Shown here one piece after another: positions 12,795 through 22,916 of a stretch of DNA of 60,000 nucleotides. The position numbers and the translations under genes were made by a program. How positions within the stretch are numbered: position 1 is the first letter of the stretch; each line of letters opens with the position of its first letter. Source of the stretch: Adiantum capillus-veneris (taxonomy: Eukaryota; Streptophyta; Polypodiopsida; Polypodiales; Pteridaceae); the NCBI GenBank assembly GCA_014529385.2, contig CM043963.1, forward strand, positions 100,856,912 to 100,916,911, given 5' to 3'. Under the pieces are notes generated by a model. It was not told the origin of the DNA, searched no databases, and saw nothing but the letters and a program-made list of their open reading frames with translations.

Positions 12795-12796
<2 letters not shown>

Positions 12797-12886
12797 ACTA
12801 CTCTACAATCTCGTGTATATAAATCTGTCTCTCTCCATTAAGTAATCTACTCAATTATCTATTTAGCTACGTCTTATTTCCTAACA

Positions 12887-14927
12887 GTTTGATGGCCAAG
12901 AGTGAGCATTAAATTGTTGGGGTTGTGATTGATTGTGCATTTTTTAAGTGCTCGTGTTAAATGACCAATGCATAAGAGCACTAATGATTTGAGTTATTTT
13001 GAAGGGGTGTGGCAGAAGTGTGATCTCATTGATCCAAGAAGGAGTCATCATTGCAATATTGCAAAATTTGGCTAATTAGAGCCATTCCAATTATTTGGAT
13101 TAAAAATTTGTATAAATGCTAGCTCATAGCTTGGTCTAAAATGCAAATGTTTTCTTTTGAGCTAGTGTTTACCCAATTTTTTAGAGCTTTCAAGTTAAAA
13201 ATTTTGGCTGTCGAGAGCCATTCATTTTCATTTCATCAAGTTGCAGTCATCTCTAGCTCATAGCGCACTCTAAAATTGTAAAATTTATTGAGCTAGTTGT
13301 TAGCCAACTTTTTGAAAATATTTAAATTGTAAAATTTGGCTATCAAGAGCCCCTTCATTTCACTCAAAAGTTGCATTATTTTCAGCTCTTGGCTTGTTTT
13401 AAATTCCATATTTCATTGAGCTAGAAAATAGTCAACTTTGAATCATGCATGAGAGATGATAAAAATTGCACTATTTGCTTATGTAAAAGCATTTTACCTC
13501 TCTCATGGTTGATATGTATGCATAAAATTGCTATCAAAGAGCATCATGTGCATAACCAAAGGCATTTTTTTCCCTTGGGTTTTTTCCCTTTGGAAAATTA
13601 AGGTATGCAAGACCCTAGCTTTAGGTATTCATTAATGTTTTTTGTGTGGCTTTTCAAAAATTGGCTTTTGTAGCTTGTGTTTACACTTGTCTTCAAGTCA
13701 GCTTCTTTTTCAAATAAAAAGATCAAGAGACTTCTCTACACAAAAGATGCTTGCTCAAGGATACTCAAAGAGCATGAATAGGTGTAATCCTTCCATGATT
13801 TTTCTCTTTTTATCTCTTAATTCTCTTGCTTGGTTTAAGTGAAATTTTGCTTCTAAGCTATGGTTTTTTTCATGTTAGAAAGCTAGGCATTTTAACGTTT
13901 CAACACTTTGCTTTGTGAAAATAAGCTCATCAAAAAAAAAAAAAGGTTTTATGTGTGCTAATCATAGGTAATTGGCCTTGACCTTAGGTTAATGTAGGTT
14001 CATTTCTTGCTATTCCTAGATTCTTAGTGATAGTTTTAATACTCCACTCATTTTTGTCATGACCTAGGGCTTTGATTAGGCTTTAGTCTTTTTTAATCCA
14101 ATTGCCATTAGTATCTCATAAAGGAAGCAATAAAAATGTGCTAAAAAATGAACCATGAAGCAAAGAAGTGTCCAAAAAAGTAGCAAAAATGCTACTTAGG
14201 CACATGAAAATAAAAATTATATGTTATGTTGTGTCTATGAGAGGCCTAGCACCTTATTGGCACTTGGTAGGCGAGGGGAATCACCTTGGATCGCTTGGTC
14301 AAGGCCCTAAACCGATGCCCTGGGTTGATAGGGGTTAGCCGTCGCCTTGATAAGCTAGTAGGCTTTTGGAACACCTTCTTGAGGGTTCAAGGAGCTGAGA
14401 GTCGTACCTAGACTTGCCTTGGGGTGGTAGCCTTGTGATTGTGCTTTAATTTTTCAATGAATGACTAAATCAAAACTTCCATGAGCTTCAAAAAACTTTA
14501 ACAATGTACTAATAGATTAGGAGCTTTTTTATAGCCCATAGACATGATAGACTTGAATGATTTATTAAGATTGTTCACATAGTTTTAGGTTAGTAGGTTT
14601 ATGAACTTGCATTAGCCTAGGGTCATAATCGATTGCTTGTGTTTCATGCATAAAACTGAAATTTCAAGTGGTTTACTCTTCACAATAGTTTGAGTATTCT
14701 TTTGCTTTATTTTGTTTAGTTTTTTACGATGATTGATCCATCTTTTAGAAGCAAAACATCACTTTGCATGATTGTTCATTTATGCTTCATGTTTTATTCA
14801 TTCTTGGTGGCCTTTGATGCTCATTACTTGTTCTTATGTTTTACAGCTCAACATTTCTTCCATGGACTTGCTTTCTACCATGTCACTGTGTCTTGCTTCA
14901 CCGGCACACGAGGACATGCGCCAAATT
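12887..14927 (+). other. LARD internal region, 3' part, non-coding
   Basis: This continues the element interrupted at 4159. It is AT-rich and has repeated GAGCTAG / GCTCATAGC / TTGGCTATC-type words around 13080-13440. A less AT-rich block lies at 14225-14440. No coding frame is visible. A T6CCC...T6CCC motif at 13555-13593 matches the reverse complement of 16647-16685. Confidence 0.75.
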
Positions 14928-14940
14928 AGGAAGGGGGGAA
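14928..14940 (+). other. LARD polypurine tract
   Basis: The purine run AGGAAGGGGGGAA directly precedes the 3' LTR, as expected for the plus-strand primer of an LTR retrotransposon. Confidence 0.85.
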
Positions 14941-15899
14941 TGTTAGCATCGACTAACACAGGCTACACCAATTATGCACCAAGTTGTGGATGTGCTATAG
15001 TCCAAAATATTTTCTATTCACATTGTATAAGGTCTTGGGCTCATTTGGGAAGTTCCAAAGCTGTATATGCTAGGCCAGAAAGCTCAATTAATCCCATAGT
15101 AGGAAGGTTTGTGGTGCATGCCCTTATAAGGAACCCTTTTATGCAAAGAGGTCATTCTGGAGTGGTCCTTTTGAGAACTCTCTCCCTAGAGTACGTCTTG
15201 ATGGCCTAGCGTTTGAGCTTAATGCCCATGCTTAGAAGGCTAGTGCTAATCACATGTAAGTAGTGTAATCCTCTCTTAATTAATCTAGTTTTCATTATGT
15301 TGTCAATCATGTTTCTCTACTTTCTGTCATTGTTTTGAAGTGTTGATCTTTTCTAATCTAACTCTTACTTATGCTAAGCTACTCCGATTAGTGGAGTTCT
15401 TGTCTAACTCTCTCGATTAAGTGGAGTGGACGTACTTGTGATTAAGGGATTAGAGTTGTCCTCTAATGGTGTGCTTGTGTGTGTGTACGTTTAAGAAGCC
15501 TTGAGCTTAATTTGATTATGTGTGACTTGATTTGGACACCATGATTGGCATGGTTGGGGTGGCCAACTTGAATGCGATCTTGTGTGCTTAATCATCAATG
15601 CATGTAATTAGAGTTGTTCTTGAGACACTCCAAGATTAGTGTGTTTCACTTCGTTGTTTGATGTGTGTAGATGATTGCTTGTATTTATGCTTAATGTGTG
15701 ATTAGCATTAGTTGATTTGGGATGATTTCTATTTGCATTGGAGAATGCACGCTCTTGAATTCTCTCAATCTTTGCATCCGATGACGCTCTCGCACATTCT
15801 TTGTGTGATGTCTCCAAGCCCTAGCCGGGTCATGCTCTCTCTCTCTCCGGATTGATAGATTTTGTGGGAGATTGCCTATGCTATGGCGAGCCTCCAACA
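14941..15899 (+). repeat. LARD 3' LTR
   Basis: It aligns with the 5' LTR over its full length. Differences are about 30-35 by eye and mostly single bases. It starts TGTTAGCA, ends CCAACA, and is followed by the target duplication. Confidence 0.93.
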
Positions 15900-15904
15900 C
15901 AAGG
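15900..15904. repeat. Target site duplication CAAGG, right copy
   Basis: It is identical to 1485-1489 on the other side of the element. Confidence 0.93.
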
Positions 15905-16291
15905 TCACTCGACCATCGTATGATCAAATACTTGGCAACGTCACCAATGTTAGTGGATCACTGCGATGGGCTTCTATAGCATAGCTATGTGGCACTAGCA
16001 TGTTCTAATGTCAATACTCATGGAAGTGATTGGGATGGGACATGGAAATGCATTGGGTTTGTCACTTTAATGTGAGAAGAGATTCACTTTTGAGAAATCA
16101 TCAAATCATCACTATTGGTTTATGACTGATGCATGCTCAATCCTCACTTCTACTAACTACTTGATGATTCCCAAACAAAAAGGTTGAAATGCCAAGAAAA
16201 CTTGGGAGACTATAGGCAAGGGGTAATAGAACCTATTTGGACCCTAACATCCCATTTTTTAGATGTACATGAAATCGGGATCCATCGTTTT
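15905..16291 (-). repeat. Dispersed repeat copy A, right part; decayed gypsy-like LTR start
   Basis: This matches 52090-52476. On the minus strand it reads as an LTR 3' end at 15948 followed by a decayed Asp-type primer site (about 15929-15946). That parallels the better preserved LTR and primer site at 50591-51360. Homology with copy B ends at the word CCATCGTTTT, after which the two loci differ completely. Confidence 0.75.
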
Positions 16292-17218
16292 TGAGTTTGT
16301 AGAACCGGTCCTCTTTGTGGTGTGGACTTTATAATAGGTTTTCTTTCCATGTCCACTGCAATTCGGGTTGTTGAGCTATGTATGGTTGTTGTGGCTAGAT
16401 CACTTGCTGAATTTTTCATTGCTTGTCGTTGTAGGCCATTCTGTGACTTTCCATTGTTTGATGGATCTTTGTTGCCAACCTTGGAGATAAAAGATTCTCT
16501 TGATAAGCATATGGAGACCTGCACTTTTTGCTCCAAGTCATTGTCAATTGATTTGGGTATCCATTTCCCTATTGTTGATGTACAAGGAATATATACAAGA
16601 AGTTGATGATGAGGGTTTCTAGATTAGGGTCTTAAAACCTGGATGACCAAAGGGAAAAAACCCAATGGGAAAAAATTGCCTTTGGTATACGCTCTTATTG
16701 GAGTTGAGAATTTGGACTTGAAGTACATGTCATGCAAGGTGAGTGCTTGGGCGAAACAAATGAAGAGTGCCTAATGCAAGTGCCAATTATGGGTCACTCT
16801 ATATGCATACAAGAAATTTTTCAAACAAAAGCATGAATTGTAAGAGATGGAGTTGATTGGTGCTTCAAGGAACGAATGTATCACATTTGACATCAAAGGA
16901 TGTCTCAATAGCTTCCATGTTTCCAAGAAGGGTTTTTTGATGTAGAAGCTTCTTCACTCATACCTCATTGTACTGAGTGCGTGAGTGTCATTTGGACCTA
17001 CTCTTTCACTTCACCACTATACTACAACGACTTTGACTCTTATGCTCACCTATACCAGCATGAGCGACACAACATTAATATGCTCAACTCTTCCAGCTTG
17101 AGTAGTACCTAGAATAGCTAAGATGCTTAGACCAATAATATTACATGAAGGTTTGGGACTAACACCTTGCTCATTTAGTGGCTTAGTTTCTCGACTGTGA
17201 ATTTTATTCCATGTATGT
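16292..17218. other. Unassigned, decayed repeat sequence
   Basis: I see no gene. A T6CCC-rich motif lies on the minus strand at 16647-16685 (accaaaggc...ccctttgg type). It matches 13555-13593 and resembles the motif in the small copia LTR, so old LTR debris is likely. Confidence 0.4.
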
Positions 17219-20200
17219 TTAATGGCGACTTGGACTTACTTGTTCAAATCCAGAAACCCAATTCCATAATTTTTGGAAATTTAGGCCTCTTCCATTGCAT
17301 TGGTCTTTGGATGCCACCATTTTTCCAACTAGGTTGGCATATTTTGGCTCCTCTTGACTTGCTTGTAGAGTGACTGATGCAGCCTTTGGTTTATCTCGCA
17401 TGAGAAGCGGTTGAATTTATGTGTGGGTTCTTTGTGTTTGAGTTTCCATGAGCAATTTTGGAACCCATCTTGTTTTTGGTCCGTGTGTGACCGTCTTTTG
17501 CATTTGCTTCTTTTCCTTGATGACTTGATGGAAACTAGGCTTTGGTAGTCAGATATGATTTCAATTGTAGAAGCCTTGATTTTGTAGTTGAACACGAAAT
17601 ATCCATTTAGAGGTCTTAGCACTCTCACTGGTGACTAGCTGTTGGCTCTTCCTATTGATTGTGTGCCTTTGGGTGGAGCCTTGTGCTTGCTAATCGATCT
17701 TTGTTATTCCAAGTTGAGCTACAATTTTTGGTTACCATATTTGAGTGTTACCTTCATAAAATCCTTGTGCTTCGAGTAACTTGACTGGAATCATTTGATG
17801 TTGCACCTGTTTGAGTAATACAGCTTTATTGAAGTCTGACTTTGGCACCCATATTTGTCGTGTTGCTTGTTTGGAAGATCTTTTTTTCTGCATTTTGTTG
17901 TTGTTTCTTTTTCTTGCGTGAGGTGTTGGTCTTCCATTGATAACTCTGCTTTCTCCTTGTATAACTTCTTTCTTGAGGTGAGTACATACAGGTTGTTACT
18001 TTAGGTTTTTTGGCCCAAACATTAGCGTTTCCTTGGAAGTAGCCCTGAGTAGTGATTGACTCGTTTGATGCTACCCACCCTGTCACTTTACGTTGTTGTG
18101 GTTGAACCCGCGCTTGGTGTATCCAAAATGGGTCTTTGACTTTATAATGTGCTCTTTGGATACCAATAGTTGGTTGACATTCTTCGACTTCTTCTGGATG
18201 ATTTTTTGTGATGGAAACTTTGGTTGGTAGACTTTTTTCTTTGGTTTCCATTGCATTGTTGATGGTGTGGCTCTCGATGTAGAAGCTTAGTGATAAGTTT
18301 TTTGTAAGCTCGTTGAAGGTAAAGTTTTCTTGTACAGTTGATATACTTCAATGTTTCACCTTTTCTTTACCTTTTTTCCGTGATGGTTGGCAATTTCTTC
18401 TCCACGTGGATTTGAGGTTCTTTTGGGGCTTCTAATGGTGTTGTTGTTGAAGCTTTACCTTGTGGTGGAAAGAACAGGTTCTCTGTCAGGATCAAACTCT
18501 CTTTGATATGATGGGAGTGAATTATGTGGAAAGTATCCTTATACTCCCCGGTACTCAACTTGAGTACGGCTTCAGCCATGTCAAAGCTAGGAATTGACAT
18601 TTTTGAACTCTTGTATACGATCTCCTCTAGCTTGGTGATTAGCGTCTTTTCCATCACTATCCACATGTCATAAGACATTAGATTCTTCGTTGCTTTTGGA
18701 TCTATCACAGTTGAACATGTGATTTTGAGTCCTGTTTCTCCACATATGCTAAATTTGATCATCGTAGGAGACATTTGATCTTCTTCCTTATCCTTGTTCT
18801 TGTCTTAATCTTGTCTTTATTGAGCATTTGATGATTGCACTCTTTCTAGCAATCGGCTTCTTTGAAACAGCTTTTGTCAATTCTTCGGGTATGTCAATGA
18901 TGACATATTCTCGTGGTTGCTCTAGTTCATTCATTTTCACTTCTTCCTCATGCTCAATGACATAGCCATCTCTTTCACCATTTTTTCTTTCACATTAACA
19001 AAATTCATTAGCTTCCTTCAACCCCTTTATCGTAAATAAGGGAATTATATCATAGCCATCTTCATCAAAAAATTTGATGTTGGTCACCTCATTTACGCAG
19101 ACATCAAGAGTCGACAGTATTTGATTCCATCCAAAGGGTTCAAACATTTCTTCAGGAAAAGGTTCTGGAATATAGCATGTTTCCTCCACAGGTCGATTGA
19201 GAATAGAATCCTCCTTCTTCAAACTTACACTTTCAGGAGCTCTGTACATCCAAATATGGGCTTGGTCTTGTAGCTCGGCAGGTATCTCATCTTCCTAATC
19301 CATAGTAAAGTTTAGTTCTTATCCCGGGGTCCGCTCTACATCTCTATAACTATTATCTTTGACACTAATTTTGATTGTGACCTCTTTGTGTCTCAAGTAG
19401 ATGTAGTCATAGGCCGAGTCTTGTACCATTTTGAGCTGACGCATGAATGGTCTGCCCAATATGATATCAAAGTTGCTGCTCTTGTTACAATTCATTATGG
19501 CAAAGGTGTGCTCATACTCTATGCCACACAAGGATACAGTGATTTTTTCTAATATTCCTATCGGTCTCTCCACGTATCCATCCGCTAATTGCAATTTCAA
19601 TCGAGTTTTTGTAAGAGCATGCTTTCCCCATTTTTTCCATATTTCGTTGCTTTTGAATGGAAATTCCTATCCCACTATCTAATATAGCAATCGTCTTTAC
19701 TCCTTTTTGCTCAAGTGGTAAGGTGGTGTTTCCTTCTTCTCCTTCACAGGTATTGGCTTTGTCTGTGCTTCCTTAGGCAAGGTGTCATCCATGTTTTTGT
19801 CTGCAAGTTGGTCATGTGAAGGGATTTTCACCCCATGTTTTCCAGGTTTTTGCCCATTTGGCCCCATAGATGCGATCTAATTTTTAGTAGCTCTGAGAGA
19901 TAAAGTGTGCATTGTATAGGAGAAGACATCAATTCATGCATTTGGTATCCATCATTTTTGGTGCGTCTTTCCACTAAGAAGGTACCATTTCAACCTCCAA
20001 TTTTGTTTCGAGTTCTCCTATGAAACATGGCAAAGTCTTTAGAGAGCATGGTTTACTCTCTTCAGATGCAACAAACACGGCATCCCCATATAGAGATCGT
20101 ATATCCCCTGGGAAAAATTCATGTTCCATGTTTATCTTAGGAATAGGTACTGACTGTAAAGTAGCACTACCATCTTTTTGGTTTCTAATCGATTCCCACA

Positions 20201-20258
20201 AGGATTGTGGCCAAGGTTGTTTTACCTCTGGAATAGGCATCACTGATTGTGAGCCCAC
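17219..20258 (-). pseudogene. Decayed retroelement gag-pro-like region
   Basis: Several minus-strand fragments in different frames (about 20258-19974, 19600-19319, 19249-18995, 18774-18367, 18251-17826 and 17628-17329) have protein-like composition and follow one another in order. This suggests one long coding region broken by stops and frameshifts. The clearest piece is retropepsin-like (19319-19600). The fragment at 18367-18774 could be a second copy of a similar fold. The 17826-18251 piece is rich in Lys, Gln and Arg. I cannot see reverse transcriptase or integrase. A Ty3/gypsy gag-pro origin is the best guess. The region is cut at 20266 by the next element. Confidence 0.45.
19319..19600 (-). 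pseudogene. Retropepsin-like domain fragment
   Basis: The translated fragment has a hydrophobic strand pattern followed by FDIILGRPFMRQL, the ILGRPF block typical of the C-terminal half of aspartic proteases in gypsy-type plant retroelements. Upstream ADG...RPIGILE is also typical of such domains. The catalytic DTG motif is not in this fragment. The frame ends in both directions at stops. Confidence 0.6.
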
Positions 20259-20265
20259 GCCATCT

Positions 20266-20920
20266 TGTTAAGTATGGAGCTTGATTTAACCCTTGTATTT
20301 TTTTGTGGTGAAAACGCACATTTGTAAGGCCCCCATTATGAGGAGAATCCATCATGCGTGAAGAAAAATCACTCGCAGAAAAATAAAATCACTCGTCGAA
20401 AACCAAAATTTTCACGCCCAGTCTCGAGCCTAAGCTCAAGCTTTGGCTTCGCCGGAATGTTATTGTCGGACGGCGATCGGAAAGTGGTCAGAAAATGATT
20501 GATCGGTTGGCCGGTTGGCCAGTGGCCATTGGTCGGAAGTCAATGGCCAGTGTCCGGTGGCCGATTTCAATGGTCAGTGGCCAAATTCAAAAGCAGACTT
20601 GTCTTCTCAAGGGCGGCCACACATGGGCGGATTGAAGGGTCCAATTTGGACTTATCTACACAAGGGTGGCTACACATGGCTGCCTCTCATGAGAGAGGGC
20701 ATCTCTTTTGGTCTATAAAAGGAGGCCATTTCTACACACATTTCATAGCATGAAGTTGATGCAACAAGGTGGGTGTGAGGTGGTGAGAGTGAAGCAAGGT
20801 GGGAGCTCCAAAAGGGTATAATCCCTTTGTAAACTACTTCTTGTTTTGAAGTACTAAAGCCATTGAGTGGCTGCTTTCCCGTGGACATAGCCCACATTGG
20901 GTGAACCACAAATATCGTGG

Positions 20921-20974
<54 letters not shown>

Positions 20975-21054
20975 AATCTCGTGTGAGAAAATTTGTCTCT
21001 CTCCATGAAGTAATCTACTCAATTATCTACTTAGCTACATCATATTTCCTAACA
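20266..21054 (+). repeat. 5' LTR of third Tork copy
   Basis: This 789-bp LTR starts TGTTAAGTATGG and ends TTCCTAACA. It contains the GGCC-rich minisatellite (about 20505-20590, shorter than at 12258), a CTATAAAAGGAGG TATA box near 20713, and a CT microsatellite at 20924-20968. Confidence 0.92.
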
Positions 21055-21056
21055 AT

Positions 21057-21072
21057 TGGTATCAGAGCAAGG
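21057..21072 (+). other. Primer binding site, initiator Met-tRNA
   Basis: TGGTATCAGAGCAAGG lies two bases after the LTR. TGGTATCAGAGC is the exact complement of the plant initiator Met-tRNA 3' end, standard for Ty1/copia. Confidence 0.93.
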
Positions 21073-21127
21073 TTTTCTCGTATCTAAAGTATCTCAAGGA
21101 AAAGATTCCTTGAATTGAGCGGGAGTT

Positions 21128-22345
21128 ATGGCGGAGGAAGGGAAGCTCAAGATTGATAAGTTCAACGGCAAAAACTACCAACATTGGAAGATGCAGATTG
21201 ATGACTATCACTACCAAAAGGACCTCTATTTGCCACTAGGCGGTCTTGCAAAGAAGCCCGCAACAATGGAAGATGAAGCATGGACTGTGCTTGATCGAAA
21301 GGCACTGGGAACAATCTAGTTAAGCTTGGCTTCAACGGTGGCCTTCAATGTTTTAGAGATGAAGACCACGGAGGACTTGATGAAGTCACTTGAAGACTTC
21401 TACGAGAAACCATCGGCATCCAATAAGGTATTTCTTATGAAGCACTTGTTCAATCTAAAGATGGTAGAGAATGGTTCAATTACAGAACACCTAAATGTAT
21501 TTAATACAAACATAAGTCAACTTTGATCACTGAAAATCAATTTCGATGACAAAGTGAGAGCTCTCCTTATACTATCATCTCTAGCGGATAGTTGGGACAG
21601 CCTTGTGATGGCTGTAAGTAATCTATTTCTGGCACAAATACTCTTAAGTTTGATGATGTTATGGGTGTTCTCCTACAAGGAAATACAAAGGAGAAGCACA
21701 GGAGAATCATCAAGTGTTGCACTATCAGTGGAAACAAGAGGAAGGCCTAAGGAGAGGTTCAAAAACCAAAAGGGTCGTGATCGCTTACGACGGAGCAAGT
21801 CACACACAAAGTTAGTTCTTGAATGTTGGAACTACAGCAAGAAGGGCCACATCAAGAAGGATTGTTGGTCTAAGAAGATGAAGGAGACTAAGTCTCAAGA
21901 CAACAAGCCAACATCGGAGGCCAATGTGGCAGATAAAGTAGAACAAGATGCTCTAATTCTCTCATTAGACAATGTGTCTAATTCCTGGAGAGTATATTCT
22001 GGGGCCATTCCATGCGACACCACACAAGAAACATTTCCAAGACTACACCAAAGGTAATTTTGGGTATGTATACTTGGGAGATGATGTCAGCAAAGGTACA
22101 GTTTCTGTCAAAACTGCTAACGGAAATGAATGGAAGCTTAAAGATGTTATGCATGTTCCTTCTCTTCAAAAAAATTTGATCTCTACAGGACAATTGGATG
22201 ATGAAGATCACAACATTGCATTCGGAAACAAACGGTGGAAGATCTCAAAAGATTTTTGGTGGTTGCCAAGGGAGAAAAGTTCGGTACACTTTACTTGTGT
22301 ACTATCAACACTCAACCTTCAGCTTGTGCAGCAACTACAGAAGTT
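21128..22345 (+). pseudogene. Tork-like gag and protease N-terminal part, third copy
   Basis: The ATG at 21128 begins a gag protein with an N-terminal FNGKNYQHWKMQI block, typical of copia gag, 56 bases after the primer site. Stops occur at about 21317 and 21525, and frameshifts follow near 21640. The zinc knuckle has lost its second cysteine and a glycine (CWNYSKKGHIKKDC). The protease motif is destroyed by a small deletion near 22005. The region ends at the GACAG where the second copia element entered; the same polyprotein resumes at 27484. Confidence 0.9.
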
Positions 22346-22350
22346 GACAG
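22346..22350. repeat. Target site duplication GACAG, left copy
   Basis: GACAG precedes the small copia 5' LTR and recurs at 27479-27483. The uninterrupted homologue near 9397-9402 has one copy (CTTGACAGTGCGG). Confidence 0.94.
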
Positions 22351-22577
22351 TGTCACCATATACATGTGGTAGTGATGTGTGTGAACACACTAGGACCGCC
22401 AGGGCATTTTTTCCCTCTTTAGGAGGTTTTTTCCCCCGTGCATTGTATATACGCCCATCACTCTAGGGCTATCTATCTTTCCATTGCACACTAAGTAATA
22501 CACTCTCTATTGTGTGCCTTGAGCTTCTTTCGTCTTCTCCAAGCTGTGTGTATCTCTCTACAACCCTAATTTCAACA
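22351..22577 (+). repeat. Small copia 5' LTR
   Basis: It starts TGTCACCATATAC and ends TTTCAACA. It includes a GCATTTTTTCCC...GGTTTTTTCCC motif (22404-22436), a conserved-looking feature of many plant copia LTRs, and the palindromic word GTGTGTGAACACAC near its start. Confidence 0.95.
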
Positions 22578-22579
22578 AT

Positions 22580-22594
22580 TGGTATCAGAGCAGG
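22580..22594 (+). other. Primer binding site, initiator Met-tRNA
   Basis: TGGTATCAGAGCAGG lies two bases after the small copia 5' LTR and matches the initiator Met-tRNA complement over 12 bases. Confidence 0.94.
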
Positions 22595-22916
22595 TTGTGT
22601 CCTCCCGGGCTTAGTCGCCAGCCGCTCCAGTACACGCATGCTCACTTTCTCCGATTTCAGTGAGCTTTGGCAACCATTCGTAGGTCGACAAATATTTCAG
22701 GCTCAGATTTTTTATTTGGGCTCATTTCGGCCTCCGTTTCCACTACAGGCAGTACTGCACAGGCTATTTTGTCATTTTGTGCAGAATTTATGTCAGTGCT
22801 ATTTTCTGCATAACAGGTACCTTATAGCTTCTACGGTTTGTTCTATATAGCACATGTTGTTCCCGCTCCGTTTCTCCTATTTTTTGGCAGTTTTCACATC
22901 AGGTGTAGCATTTACC

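Larger units (their letters stand above)
4160..12886. mobile_element. Head-to-head fused pair of Tork-like copia elements
   Basis: The segment begins TGTTAGG and ends CCTAACA, the same LTR end in opposite orientations. The left arm (4160-8283) is a minus-strand element keeping only the gag 3' part, pol and 3' LTR. The right arm (8288-12886) is a plus-strand element keeping most of gag, pol and 3' LTR. Both lack the 5' LTR and primer site. The flanking pentamers differ (ATTTT left, GTTTG right), so there is no shared target duplication. The simplest reading is two opposite insertions followed by a deletion joining them inside gag. The arms differ by many substitutions and separate lesions, arguing against one palindromic integration product. 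Confidence 0.88.
12056..12886 (+). repeat. 3' LTR of right (plus-strand) Tork copy
   Basis: This 831-bp LTR starts TGTTAAGTATGG after a purine-rich stretch (AAGTGGGAGG) and ends TTCCTAACA. It contains a GGCCGGTGG minisatellite (about 12258-12400), a CTATAAAAGGAGG TATA box near 12522, and a 60-bp CT microsatellite. It is the best-preserved 3' LTR of this family in the window. Confidence 0.92.
1490..15899 (+). mobile_element. Non-coding LTR retrotransposon (LARD-like) with nested insertion
   Basis: The element has two LTRs of about 956 and 959 bp, both starting TGTTAGCA and ending CCAACA. It has a primer site complementary to an Asp-tRNA 3' end, a polypurine tract, and a 5-bp duplication CAAGG. 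Removing the inserted copia pair (4160-12886) leaves about 3.8 kb of internal sequence with no gag, protease, integrase, reverse transcriptase or RNase H frame. That fits a large retrotransposon derivative mobilised in trans. The Asp-type primer site suggests that a Ty3/gypsy (Tat/Athila-like) partner supplied the enzymes; this is inference from family knowledge. The LTRs differ at roughly 3-4% of positions by eye, so the insertion is not recent. Confidence 0.88.

Noticed and set aside
4160-12886. A single complete element with inverted termini (foldback DNA transposon)
   Set aside because: The termini are copia LTRs in opposite orientation and the arms encode copia pol in opposite orientation. 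There is no shared duplication.
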